This document shows positions 1-8,831 of a stretch of DNA of 64,000 nucleotides, piece after piece (positions within the stretch are counted from its first letter, which is position 1; every line of letters starts with the position of its first letter). The stretch is from contig OZ244956.1 in assembly GCA_965222505.1 (NCBI GenBank), forward strand, positions 2,046,001 through 2,110,000, written 5' to 3'. The translations under genes were made by a program, and so were the position numbers. The notes under the pieces are model-generated. The model did not search any database. It had not been told where the DNA came from and was given only the letters and a program-made list of their open reading frames with translations. The stretch is from G965222505 sp965222505 (GTDB taxonomy: Bacteria; Bacteroidota; Rhodothermia; Rhodothermales; DATKEJ01).

Positions 1-1
1 C

Positions 2-907
2 ATCTGGGATGGCATATACATGACCTTCATCACCCTGACCACCATCGGGTTTGAAGAAGTCAACCCCCTTTCCCCCAGAGGCCGTATCTTTACCATCGCT
101 ATCGGCACCGTAGGCATCGTGACGATCGGCTTCATCGTGACCCGTACCACACAACTTTTGGTAACCCGGCAACGACTTCGGAAGCGGCACATGGAACGCA
201 TGATCAGACGGCTCAAGAACCACTACCTCATTTGCGGATATGGCCGCATCGGTGCACGTATTGCCCGTGATTTTCAGGATGCGGGACGGTCTTTCGTCAT
301 TATAGAAAACGCGAGCCACAAAATCGAAAAGCTCGAAAAAACCACATTTCTGTACATCGAAGGCAATGCCGAAGCCGAGGAAACGCTCAAGGAAGCCCGC
401 ATCGAATATGCCCAGGGCATGATCACAACGTTGACGCAAGACAGCGACAACGTCTTTGCCACCCTCATCGCCCGGGAACTCCGCCCAAACATGATGATCC
501 TCGCCCGCGCCTCAACCAGTGAAAACGTCCGCCGCCTGTACCGCGCCGGAGCAACCAAAGTGGTCTCACCCTACGAAATCGGGGCCGACCGTATGGCACG
601 CGTGATCCTGCGCCCCAACGTGGACCAGTTCCTCGAACATACCGTCCATACGGCCGGCAGCTTCGACTTGCAGATGGACGAGATGAAGATCGAACCCGGC
701 TGCTCCATTGAGGGCCTGACCCTCCTCGATAGTGATTTTAGGAACCGATTCGGGGCCATCGTCGTGGGTGTGTTATCCGGGGAAACCGGTGAAATAACGT
801 TTAACCCCAGGGCGGACACCCGCATGCATGCCGGTGACATCATCGTGGTCCTCGGTAGTCAGCAGATGCTGGACCACCTGAAAGCTGGCTGCCGCGCCGA
901 CGGATAA
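2..907 (+). CDS. Potassium channel / TrkA-domain protein, 5'-truncated by the window edge
   Basis: The reading frame is open from base 2, so the N-terminal membrane part lies outside the window. What remains starts in a pore loop with the K+ selectivity-filter-like motif TLTTIGF, followed by a second membrane helix (IFTIAIGTVGIVTIGFIV). A TrkA-N/RCK Rossmann domain begins at ICGYGRIGARIA and contains a typical nucleotide-binding GxGxxG. The last 80 or so residues look like a TrkA-C domain (GCSIEGLTLLDSDFRNRFGA, then the conserved ending GDIIVVLG). The family gates K+ flux across the inner membrane in response to bound nucleotide. The next gene starts 9 bp downstream on the same strand. Identification as an RCK-gated channel rather than a Trk subunit rests on the fused pore. 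Confidence 0.88.
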   Translation: MWDGIYMTFITLTTIGFEEVNPLSPRGRIFTIAIGTVGIVTIGFIVTRTTQLLVTRQRLRKRHMERMIRRLKNHYLICGYGRIGARIARDFQDAGRSFVIIENASHKIEKLEKTTFLYIEGNAEAEETLKEARIEYAQGMITTLTQDSDNVFATLIARELRPNMMILARASTSENVRRLYRAGATKVVSPYEIGADRMARVILRPNVDQFLEHTVHTAGSFDLQMDEMKIEPGCSIEGLTLLDSDFRNRFGAIVVGVLSGETGEITFNPRADTRMHAGDIIVVLGSQQMLDHLKAGCRADG

Positions 908-916
908 CCTGATCCC

Positions 917-1861
917 ATGCCGAAATCCATGACCACCCGTGCCTTCCTGTGTAGCGTGTTCTGCCTGGCCCTAACCCTGCCCACCGCTGCCCAAGACGAC
1001 CGGTATAACATCATCAATGAAGAAATCGTCAGTCGGCTGGCCGACAACCAGACGGCCCCGCTCGATTCCATTCCGCTGGCCCGGTACAAGTATTACATCG
1101 TCAAGGACAGTTCCCGGCTGGCCGCCCGGCATATGCTCTACCGCCGCATCGGCCACAGCCGCCAAACCGAAAAAGGCCGCAAGGAACTGGTCCAGATGCT
1201 CAACCGCAACATTCCACCCATACAAAACCTGCGACCGGGAGACACGCTGGTGGTCCCAATGGAATTTGACCTGGACCTCCGCGCCTATGCCCCCTTACCC
1301 CGCTACTACGCCGGTGCTGCTTCGTTTGACAAGCTGGTGGTCATCGACAAATCCCTGCAAGCCTTCGGGGCCTATGAACAGGGCCGGCTGATGCGGTGGG
1401 GCATCATTGCCACCGGCGGCAAAAAACATCCAACCCCTAGTGGCCGCTACAACTTCAACTGGAAGGTTAAGGAACGCGTCTCCAGCCTGAGCCCGCCTGA
1501 CCAGGAATGGCTGATGCGGTGGGTCTTCAACTTCCACAACCGGCGCGGCATTCATGTACATCAGTACCCGCTGCCCGTCGATGGCCCCGTGAGCCACGGC
1601 TGCGTCCGCATGACCGAAGCCGATTCCAAGTGGCTCTACCACTGGGCCGACGGCTGGACGCGCAAGGGCAAACGCGTGGTCAAACAGGGCACCACCGTCC
1701 TGATTATCGGAGACGAGCCGGATTACCCCCGCCCCTTCATCTTCACCCCAGGCAAACCGACCCTTCGCATGGCCCAACTGCCGGAAAACCCCTACGACGT
1801 GCCCCCCGGCACCAATCAACAAAAACAGTTCGACCGGCAACGCGCCCGCCTCGGCGGCTAA
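917..1861 (+). CDS. L,D-transpeptidase (YkuD domain), exported
   Basis: A 314-residue exported protein with an N-terminal signal peptide ending near TAAQ. A short region around residues 75-115 (LNRNIPPIQNLRPGDTLVVP) reads like a LysM-like or pre-catalytic module. The catalytic YkuD domain follows, with the signature PVSHGCVRM near residue 225; the Cys is the nucleophile and His/Arg complete the site. The family cross-links peptidoglycan 3-3 or attaches proteins to it in the periplasm. It follows the K+ channel gene by only 9 bp and may share its transcript. The C-terminal 50 residues are Pro-rich and look disordered. The family assignment is firm; the exact substrate is not visible. Confidence 0.9.
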   Translation: MPKSMTTRAFLCSVFCLALTLPTAAQDDRYNIINEEIVSRLADNQTAPLDSIPLARYKYYIVKDSSRLAARHMLYRRIGHSRQTEKGRKELVQMLNRNIPPIQNLRPGDTLVVPMEFDLDLRAYAPLPRYYAGAASFDKLVVIDKSLQAFGAYEQGRLMRWGIIATGGKKHPTPSGRYNFNWKVKERVSSLSPPDQEWLMRWVFNFHNRRGIHVHQYPLPVDGPVSHGCVRMTEADSKWLYHWADGWTRKGKRVVKQGTTVLIIGDEPDYPRPFIFTPGKPTLRMAQLPENPYDVPPGTNQQKQFDRQRARLGG

Positions 1862-1878
1862 TCCTATGGACACCCGGC

Positions 1879-1925
1879 TGCGGGGTGCGACTCAGGTTCG
1901 AGGGGGGGGAGAGTCGCACTCCGCA
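1879..1925. terminator. Imperfect 15-bp stem-loop between convergent genes
   Basis: Bases 1879-1893 and 1911-1925 are complementary with one mismatch, with a G-rich loop between. It lies between the L,D-transpeptidase gene and the convergent beta-helix gene. A T-tract is absent, so its role as a terminator is inferred from position only. Confidence 0.35.
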
Positions 1926-1966
1926 CTTGAGCCTGAGCAACGCGAAGGCGTTCCGGCGCAGCCGGA

Positions 1967-3967
1967 TTAAGGCACCTGCGTAGCCTGGCCGTTGGCGGGG
2001 AGCCAGACGTTCAGAAAATCAAAGGCCGTGGCGCTGCCATCAAGGTTAAAATCGCCTGCGTTGTAACCCATCGGCCCTCCGTTGATGGGAAGCCAGACGT
2101 TCAGAAAATCAAAGGCCGTGACATTCCCATCGGCATTTCCGTCGCCACCCCATTTGGCGAAGATACCAACCGCGATCTCATTCGTGGCATTGACACCCCA
2201 GGAACGGTAGGACGCGTCGGTAAAATTGTGCTTGAGGTTGGCGATGAGTTCAACCGGGTAGGCACTCATGATACTCAGGTGGTTGCGCGTATAGATGACC
2301 ACATTGAAATAGCGATCCAGGGCATCCATGCCCCCGATTCGAATGAAGCCAACCCCCGAGGCTGCGCGGATGCTGCCGTCCTTGCGGAGCAAACCGGCCT
2401 TCCTGTAGACATCCGGGGAACCGGTCGCATTGGCCGTCCGAAATTCAACCAGCACCCAATCGGTGATGTCGGTGGTGGTACCGAGGGTTTCGGTGCCGCT
2501 GTAATTCCAGGGCGGGCCGCTAAACGGCTGATTGGTTGGCAGCAGCGCAGCGGTTGCCAAATCCGTCGTCATCATTCCACCGGCATCATAGGCTCCCGAG
2601 AGCAGCACGGTAGCATCCAGGTTAAGCGCCCGATCCTGCACGGCCCCGAGTTCATACGCGCCAACATCACAGCCGTCGGACGCATCGGCTGGCGCACTGT
2701 CCACAATACGCTGGGTGGTGGTCGTGGGGTTGTGATAGCCCCGCTGATCCGTATTGAGGGCCGGGCATTCGCCTTGATCCACGGCCGGACTGGTGGCTTG
2801 CAACGTGTGAATGATCGTTGGCCCACCGGAACTGGTAAGGCCATTGAGGCCAGATGTCGGGTTGACCTGATCTCCCCCCACGCCGTTGACGATCCCGGCC
2901 GAGCCGGTGATGTCCGTGACGAGGTTAAAGCCGTTGCTGGTAAAAGAGCCGTTCAGGTCGGGGCCAAGCGCCGCCGTATTGTCTGCGATGATGGTGCTGT
3001 AGAGCGCAACGGTACTGCCGGTGGGGTTATAGATACCGCCGCCCTGGAGGCCGGGGCAGGCAGCGCTGCAAGGTTGATTGGCGGCCACTGTGCTGTTTTG
3101 TACGGTCATCATCCCGCTGTTCAAGTTGGCGAGGCCCCCACCAAGCGTTTTAGCTGTATTTCCCGAAACGGTACTGTTGGTGATGGTCACGGTGGCCCCG
3201 TCATTGAACAGGCCACCACCGGCCACATTGTTTGCAGTATTGATCCGTAACAGGCTGGCCGTCAGAAAGGCCATTGTGCTGCCCGTGAGGTAAATCCCAC
3301 CACCACTACCCCCGGCTGTTGCGTTGCCCACCAGAGACGTATTTTGCAATTCCAGCGTACCGGCGGCCATGTAAATGCCGCCCCCGCCGGTGTTGGCCGA
3401 GTTGCTGTCGAGCAGGCAATTCCGCAACGTGAGCCGCGGCCCGTCGCTGTATACGCCTCCGCCCTGGTTGGTCGCGAAGGCCCCAACGAGCGCTATGTTC
3501 TTGAGGGTCAGTTCGCCGTGGTTGATGATCGCACCGCCGGACGTGCCCCCTGTGGCCGTGCCCCCGATCTGCATATGTGCCAGGGTCACGTTGACGCCTG
3601 CTGTAACCTGAAAGGCCCGGCTGGGACCGCCCGAAATGAACGTATTAAACGGCCCCAGTCCGAAAATCGTCAGGTTTTTGTTGATGAGCAGTTCGCCCGT
3701 GCTGAGGCTGAGGCTCATCCCGGCCAGCGCCGGATCGAAATAGATGGTATCCCCCGGATTGGCCACCGCAATGGCATTCCGAAGCGAGCCAGCCCCATTA
3801 TCATTGGTATTGGTTACCAGCACATCGGCAGCGTGCGAGGTAAGGACCGGGGCCAAAAGCAAGAGACCAAGTAATAATGGTTCTTTGATTTTGCTGTGCA
3901 AAGGTTGAGGAAAACGATAGCGTAAATCTTGCACACAAAAATCAAAGAACGGATATAAGCGCATCAT
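1967..3967 (-). CDS. Secreted beta-helix protein with two C-terminal dockerin-like repeats
   Basis: A 666-residue secreted protein. A hydrophobic segment (PLLLGLLLLAPVLTSHAA) at about residues 29-46 is a good signal peptide, but the ATG start leaves about 28 odd residues before it; a TTG start directly ahead (LHSKIKEP) would give a normal leader. The middle has regular short repeats rich in GGGIY, NNTA-like turns and SxVSGNTA, typical of right-handed parallel beta-helix / polymorphic outer-membrane repeats and of the choice-of-anchor Q group. The last 70 residues contain two DGNxTAFDFLNVWLP repeats, whose Asp/Asn-rich turn resembles a dockerin or EF-hand-like calcium loop. Probably a cell-surface or secreted adhesin-like protein; no enzymatic motif is visible. 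Confidence 0.72.
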   Translation of the reverse strand: MMRLYPFFDFCVQDLRYRFPQPLHSKIKEPLLLGLLLLAPVLTSHAADVLVTNTNDNGAGSLRNAIAVANPGDTIYFDPALAGMSLSLSTGELLINKNLTIFGLGPFNTFISGGPSRAFQVTAGVNVTLAHMQIGGTATGGTSGGAIINHGELTLKNIALVGAFATNQGGGVYSDGPRLTLRNCLLDSNSANTGGGGIYMAAGTLELQNTSLVGNATAGGSGGGIYLTGSTMAFLTASLLRINTANNVAGGGLFNDGATVTITNSTVSGNTAKTLGGGLANLNSGMMTVQNSTVAANQPCSAACPGLQGGGIYNPTGSTVALYSTIIADNTAALGPDLNGSFTSNGFNLVTDITGSAGIVNGVGGDQVNPTSGLNGLTSSGGPTIIHTLQATSPAVDQGECPALNTDQRGYHNPTTTTQRIVDSAPADASDGCDVGAYELGAVQDRALNLDATVLLSGAYDAGGMMTTDLATAALLPTNQPFSGPPWNYSGTETLGTTTDITDWVLVEFRTANATGSPDVYRKAGLLRKDGSIRAASGVGFIRIGGMDALDRYFNVVIYTRNHLSIMSAYPVELIANLKHNFTDASYRSWGVNATNEIAVGIFAKWGGDGNADGNVTAFDFLNVWLPINGGPMGYNAGDFNLDGSATAFDFLNVWLPANGQATQVP
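2001..2120 (-). repeat. 30-bp perfect direct repeat encoding the paired dockerin-like motifs
   Basis: Bases 2001-2030 and 2091-2120 are identical, spaced by exactly 90 bp (30 codons). They encode the two TAFDFLNVWLP motifs at the C-terminus of the beta-helix protein. Identity at the DNA level suggests a recent or homogenised duplication. Confidence 0.85.
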
Positions 3968-4236
3968 AATATCAGTTTCTTGGAATTTCAGATAGGTTGC
4001 CCCACCTTGCCGTTCGGCGTTAGTTTGATAGGTTTGGAAATATTCCTGTATGTCGCACCCCGGATCAAGTCCAGGGCAAGCTGTCGCACGTCCACAGTAC
4101 CCAACATTACAAAAAAAGGTAAGATATTGGGTCAGTCTTTGTCCCGGCAGCCACCGCCGGCAACTCCGCCCACGCCCAAGACAAGGTGAAGAAATCGTAC
4201 TCGTACTCTGGTGAGGACGGCCAGGGTTGGCCGACG

Positions 4237-4264
4237 GGCTGATTAGCGGGAGGTGGACTACTTT
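4237..4264. repeat. Dispersed motif shared with the region after the CRISPR array
   Basis: GGCTGATTAG (4237-4246) followed by AGGTGGACTACTTT (4251-4264) recurs at 40841-40883, in a different order and there with a perfect inverted copy. The motif overlaps the stop codon of the downstream-ending kinase gene (4258-4260). The remaining intergenic stretch 3968-4236 shows no gene. Probably debris of a mobile-element end. Confidence 0.5.
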
Positions 4265-7200
4265 CGCCCTTGATCAATCTCCAATGCTTCCTGGTATTGG
4301 CGGATGCGGCGGGTATCGGCGTGGGTTTCACTCCATTTCTGCAGGATGGCATTGCTTTCATTCAGGAGTACACGGGCCGTCTCGTGTTGTCCCTGCGCTG
4401 CGTACCATGCACCGAGGTCTCCTTTTGCTGCCGCCAGCATCCAATTGTCGGACGCCTGATGGGCTTCCAGGATTTCCACAGCCCGGCGCAAGGGGGGTCC
4501 GGCCTTTACGATCCGACCTTGTTCTCTGAGCATACACCCGTAGCGCTGAAGCATAACCGCCCAGCGAATGTGGGTACTCGGATAGACCGATGCCGTCAAC
4601 TGCATGGCATCCTGGAAAAGAGACTCGGCGAAGCGATAGCGGTTTCGCTTCCCGTAGAGGGTTGCGAGCCCGGTCATGGGTCGCGCAACGTCAGGATGGG
4701 CTGGTCCGTACACCTGCCGGTAAGCCGTGAGGGCTTCGCGGTACATCTGTTCTGCATCGTCAATGCGCCCTTCGGCGTATAAGACCTCGGCCAGGGCAAT
4801 GCGGGTTTCAGCGGTGGCACCGTTGGCTTCGCCCAAAAGCCCATGACGGATGTTGTAGGCTTTCCACAAGGCGGAACCGGCCCTATCATATAAGCCCTTG
4901 TCCGCATAAAATCGTCCCATATTGTAGAGGCTTTCGGCCACATCCAGGTGTTGATTGCCGAACAGGCGCTGCCGGACTTCAAGGCTTTGCCGCAAGTGGA
5001 CCTCGGCTTCATCATACTCCCCGGCCTCAAGCAGCAACTGCCCCAACTGTGCTACTGCGCGGGCCGTTTCCGGGTGCATTTCTCCATACTGTTTTCGAAT
5101 GATGCTCAAAGCAGCCTTCAGGTGGAGTTCGGCCTCTCCATATGCGCCTTGTATCTGAAGCAGGCCGATCCGGGTGGTGTAGGTTTCTGCCGCAAAAAGG
5201 TGCCGTACGCCGAAGTGGGCCCGGAGCATTGTGTAGGCATCCCAAACTATAGCCTCTGCCTCATCATACGCGCCCTGTTCCTGCAACACAGCCCCTAACT
5301 CCCGCTTGATGTGCCCGACTTCCGGGTGTTGTGCCCCCAAACGCGTCTCGGCCATCACCAGAATATCGCTCAGGACGCGTTTGGCCCCTTCGAGATCGGC
5401 TTGCAACCGCAGGGTACGCGCCAAGTTCGTCAGGACCGGCAGGGTGCTGGGATGTTTTTCACCCCGAAGGTCCTTATAAAGCTGAAACGCCTTCCGAAAG
5501 CGCGCAGCGGCTTCGGGGTAGCGCCCCTGCGCCTGTAACAACAACCCCTGCTGGTTTTCAAGGGCCGCAATGGCCGTGTGCTCATTGCCATAGAGTTGAT
5601 AGATCAGGTCTTCGGCCTCGTCCAGTACCACTTCTGCTGCATCCAGTGCCCCCCGGTGCATGAGCAAACCGGCCCAGGTCAAACGGGCATCGGCCATATA
5701 AGCATGGGGTTCGTCCAAAAGATCCGGGGCATTCATCCACAGGTTGACATACAAGGATTCCGCTTCAACATCTTGCCCCTGGCTGGACAAGGCTTCGGCC
5801 AAGCGCGTGAGGGTATTGACCGTTTCGATGTGATCCTGCCCGAGCAGCCGCTGGTGCATGTCGAGCGCTTTCTGAAAACGCTCCACAGCCTGGTCATAGG
5901 CTCCCTGATCCAGGTATAACTGCCCGAGATCCATCAGGCTCGCCACGAGGTCAGGCTGATCCCCGTCAAACAAATTGCGGCGCATGTTGATGGCCCGCTC
6001 AAAAAACGGCCGGGCCCGTTCATACTCGCCCAGCCGACGATAGGCCCGGCCGAGCACACTGAACATTTCGGCCTGGACCTCCGGCTGGTCCTGCAACTGG
6101 TGTTCGACCCGCGCCACGCCCTCGTCCAGCAACGCCATGGCCGTAACCGACTCGCCCCGTAGCTGCCCCACGTTCGAGACCTCGAATACGTCCATCAGCA
6201 AATCCTTGATCTGATTGGCCTTCTGCTCACCCAATTGTGCCCGGTCCCGTTCCTGGATAATCTCGTCTGCCTGCTCATTGGTTAACAACGCAAAGGAAAT
6301 GGCCCCGACGACAAGCACCAGCAACATGGTCACGATGGTAGCCAGTAAACCAACCATCATCTTGTGCCGCCGGATGAACTTGGTTGTTCGGTACCGCCAG
6401 TGGTCCTCACGCGCAAAGATGGGCAACCCGGTAAAGTACCGCTGGATGTCTTCACGGAGTTGTTCGGCTGAACGGTAGCGACGTTCCGGTTCCTTACGCA
6501 AGGCCTTGAGCACGATGTTGTCCAGATCCCCGCGTAAATGCCGCGTGAGCCGGTCGACCTTCGTATTGCGGGCCTGTACAATCTGTTCGGGCGTGACTTC
6601 TGCGGTTTTGCCACCCGCACGGACCCAGGTCTCTCCCTGGCCAACCACGGCACTGGGCCGCTGCGGGTCCACTTCACAGATCAGGTGTTCTACTTCACCT
6701 GGAGACTGCCCCATGGTGATGCGATAGGGCCGGTGCCCGGTAAGCAACTCATACAACACGACACCGAGGGCATAAATGTCGGTGGCCGTCGTGATGGATT
6801 CTCGGCGCACCTGTTCCGGGGCGGCATATTCAGGGGTCATCACCCAAAGGCCGGTTCGGGTAGGCGGAAAGGCAAAGGGGCCATCATTCTTGTCCAGCAA
6901 CTTGGCAATGCCGAAGTCAAGCAGTTTGACAACGCCGTCGTTGGTGACGAGGATGTTGCTCGGCTTGAGGTCCCGGTGGACCACCAGGTTGCGATGGGCA
7001 TACTGAACCGCTGTACAGACCGATTGAAAGAGCTGTAGGCGCGCATCAATGGCCAAACGATGCCGATCACAATAGGTCATGATGGGCAATCCGTCGATGT
7101 GCTCCATCACGTAGTAGGGGACTCCGTCTTCGGTGACACCTCCATCAAGCAACTGGGCAATGTTGGGATGGCTGAGCCGGGCCAGGATTTGCCGCTCACG

Positions 7201-7596
7201 CAGGAACCGGTCTTGCCCTTCGCCTTCGCTGAGTTCGCGCCGCATCACTTTGAGCGCTACTTCCTGATCGAATTGCCCATCCACACGCCGGGCCAGGTAT
7301 ACACGCCCCATCCCCCCCTTACCGATCTGCTGGATGATTTCATAGGCCCCGATGCGGTCTCCTTCGGTAGCTGGCCCCTTAACCATCGCGGCCAGCTTTT
7401 CGTCGATGCGCTGAATGGGCCGGTCGATGAAGGAATAGGCTTCGTCGCCTTCAGCCTCAAGGAGAGATTCTACTTCGTGGCGTAGGTCGGCATCCCCATT
7501 GCATATGTCGCTGAGATAGGCCACACGATCCTCTGGATGAAGCGCAATGGCCTCATCGAATATGGACTGCACTTCTTGCCAGCGGGTTGCATCCAT
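4258..7596 (-). CDS. Membrane-anchored Ser/Thr protein kinase with TPR repeats
   Basis: A 1112-residue protein. The first 75 residues match the short N-terminal segment usual for this sensor-kinase group. The kinase domain follows at about residues 83-380, with a glycine loop IGKGGMGRVYLA, the invariant Lys in VALKVM, the catalytic loop VVHRDLKPSN, DFG and the APEQ activation-segment end. A single membrane helix (MMVGLLATIVTMLLVLVVGA) lies near residue 420. About 650 residues of tetratricopeptide repeats (many GxYDEAE and HP(E/D) units) follow, probably periplasmic. The gene is divergent from an ECF sigma factor 158 bp away, a pairing known in Rhodothermia, Planctomycetes and Acidobacteria. 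The stop codon lies in a dispersed motif, so the extreme C-terminus may have been altered. Confidence 0.92.
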   Translation of the reverse strand: MDATRWQEVQSIFDEAIALHPEDRVAYLSDICNGDADLRHEVESLLEAEGDEAYSFIDRPIQRIDEKLAAMVKGPATEGDRIGAYEIIQQIGKGGMGRVYLARRVDGQFDQEVALKVMRRELSEGEGQDRFLRERQILARLSHPNIAQLLDGGVTEDGVPYYVMEHIDGLPIMTYCDRHRLAIDARLQLFQSVCTAVQYAHRNLVVHRDLKPSNILVTNDGVVKLLDFGIAKLLDKNDGPFAFPPTRTGLWVMTPEYAAPEQVRRESITTATDIYALGVVLYELLTGHRPYRITMGQSPGEVEHLICEVDPQRPSAVVGQGETWVRAGGKTAEVTPEQIVQARNTKVDRLTRHLRGDLDNIVLKALRKEPERRYRSAEQLREDIQRYFTGLPIFAREDHWRYRTTKFIRRHKMMVGLLATIVTMLLVLVVGAISFALLTNEQADEIIQERDRAQLGEQKANQIKDLLMDVFEVSNVGQLRGESVTAMALLDEGVARVEHQLQDQPEVQAEMFSVLGRAYRRLGEYERARPFFERAINMRRNLFDGDQPDLVASLMDLGQLYLDQGAYDQAVERFQKALDMHQRLLGQDHIETVNTLTRLAEALSSQGQDVEAESLYVNLWMNAPDLLDEPHAYMADARLTWAGLLMHRGALDAAEVVLDEAEDLIYQLYGNEHTAIAALENQQGLLLQAQGRYPEAAARFRKAFQLYKDLRGEKHPSTLPVLTNLARTLRLQADLEGAKRVLSDILVMAETRLGAQHPEVGHIKRELGAVLQEQGAYDEAEAIVWDAYTMLRAHFGVRHLFAAETYTTRIGLLQIQGAYGEAELHLKAALSIIRKQYGEMHPETARAVAQLGQLLLEAGEYDEAEVHLRQSLEVRQRLFGNQHLDVAESLYNMGRFYADKGLYDRAGSALWKAYNIRHGLLGEANGATAETRIALAEVLYAEGRIDDAEQMYREALTAYRQVYGPAHPDVARPMTGLATLYGKRNRYRFAESLFQDAMQLTASVYPSTHIRWAVMLQRYGCMLREQGRIVKAGPPLRRAVEILEAHQASDNWMLAAAKGDLGAWYAAQGQHETARVLLNESNAILQKWSETHADTRRIRQYQEALEIDQGRK

Positions 7597-7754
7597 GACG
7601 GTACGGGTATGCCTCCTCGGATTCCTGTGGCGCTATCGATTGCCCCGCCTCCAAATGGGGAAAATCTGCCAAAACCATCCTATGAACCCTATGCCGGGGC
7701 ATTGGGTTTCGAACAGGGGTATCCCATGTGCGCCGGAATGCGTAGTTTGGGAGC

Positions 7755-8348
7755 ATGCTGAACCCGTCGTCCTTGTTCGTGCTGGCCCTCTGGCTCCCCG
7801 TGCTGCTGGCACAGGCAGCCCTGGAAGATCCTGAATGGGCCCGGCGCATTCGGGCTGGTGATGCCCAGGCGTTCAAGGCCTTTTTCGACCGGTATCATGG
7901 GCATTTGCTGCACTACCTGCGGCGCATGGGCGTACCTGAAGCGGTCTGCCACGACCTCATCCAGCAAGCCTTCCTCATCCTCTGGGAAAAACGCAGCCGC
8001 ATCGACCCCGGCCAATCCTTGAAGGGGCTCCTCTTCAAAACTGGCCACAACCGGGCCCTGAACCATTTCCGGGACCAACGCAAGTTTGAACCTGAATCGG
8101 CCCTTTCGGCGTTCGTCGGCACCCAGTCTCCGGAAAGGGATGCCGAACACGCCCTCATTCAACAAGCGCTACATGCTGCCGTGACGGCTCTGCCCGAACG
8201 CCGCCGGGCCGTGTTCGAGTTGTGTTTCATGCAGGAACTCACCTATCGCGAAGCTGCCGAGGCCCTGGGCATCAGCATCAAGACCGTCGAACACCAGATG
8301 GGCCACGCCCTCAAAGCCGTACGCAAAGCCCTCAGCCGGTATCGCTAA
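7755..8348 (+). CDS. ECF RNA polymerase sigma factor
   Basis: A 197-residue sigma-70 family protein. Region 2 covers residues 28-95 (AFKAFFDRYHGHLLHYLRRMG ... DLIQQAFLILWEKR). Region 4 at about 135-195 has the helix-turn-helix TYREAAEALGISIKTVEHQM. The group resembles the FecI-like Bacteroidetes sigma factors. The ATG has a GGGAG Shine-Dalgarno a few bases upstream, but the first 22 residues are unusually hydrophobic (SLFVLALWLPVLLAQAAL); either the real start is a downstream GTG/CTG or the protein carries an odd membrane-seeking tail. It is divergent from the TPR kinase, suggesting that the kinase signals to this sigma factor. A FecR anti-sigma gene lies 7 kb away without its own sigma gene. 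Confidence 0.88.
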   Translation: MLNPSSLFVLALWLPVLLAQAALEDPEWARRIRAGDAQAFKAFFDRYHGHLLHYLRRMGVPEAVCHDLIQQAFLILWEKRSRIDPGQSLKGLLFKTGHNRALNHFRDQRKFEPESALSAFVGTQSPERDAEHALIQQALHAAVTALPERRRAVFELCFMQELTYREAAEALGISIKTVEHQMGHALKAVRKALSRYR

Positions 8349-8353
8349 ACTAC

Positions 8354-8767
8354 TTATTGGGTGGTCTCGGCACCAGCATCAGCCAGCGCACTGTAGCCGC
8401 CGATGTTGTACAGCATCTCAAATCCCATCTCCTTCATAATGCCGGCGGCACGTCCGCTGCGGTTCCCTGACCGGCAGTAGAGGTAGTAGGTTTTGCTCCG
8501 GTCGAGGGCATCGACAACGGAATTGAAGTCGGCCGCACGAACGTCGATGTTTTGCGCATCCTTCAGATGACCGGTGGCAAATTCCTCAGGGGTGCGAACA
8601 TCGAGCACAACGGCATCTGCCTCACGCTGTTCGAGAAAGGCTTCCGGCGAGAGCCGTGTAACGCCGTCGGTAGCATTGGACTGACTACTGGAGCAACCGC
8701 CCAGTAAGCAAAAAACAAACAGGGCTGCAATGGAGCGCAGCCGACGCATTGGGTGCATATGTTTCAT
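8354..8767 (-). CDS. Rhodanese-domain lipoprotein
   Basis: A 137-residue protein with a lipoprotein signal peptide (FVFCLLGGC lipobox, Cys near residue 25) and one rhodanese domain. The active-site loop YCRSGNRSG carries the catalytic Cys that would hold a persulfide. It lies 64 bp downstream of the MBL/rhodanese gene on the same strand, so both probably belong to one sulfur-handling operon, this one acting at the outer or inner membrane facing the periplasm. Single-domain periplasmic rhodaneses are common; the natural sulfur donor is not visible. Confidence 0.87.
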   Translation of the reverse strand: MKHMHPMRRLRSIAALFVFCLLGGCSSSQSNATDGVTRLSPEAFLEQREADAVVLDVRTPEEFATGHLKDAQNIDVRAADFNSVVDALDRSKTYYLYCRSGNRSGRAAGIMKEMGFEMLYNIGGYSALADAGAETTQ

Positions 8768-8831
8768 GGATAGTAGGTGTTAAAATAAACTACTTCTCAT
8801 AGAGCCCACTCCTGGCTTCGCGGATAGACGC

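Noticed and set aside
1891..1905. GGTTCGA-containing stretch suggestive of a tRNA T-arm
   Set aside because: No acceptor or anticodon stem can be drawn around it; it belongs to an intergenic hairpin.
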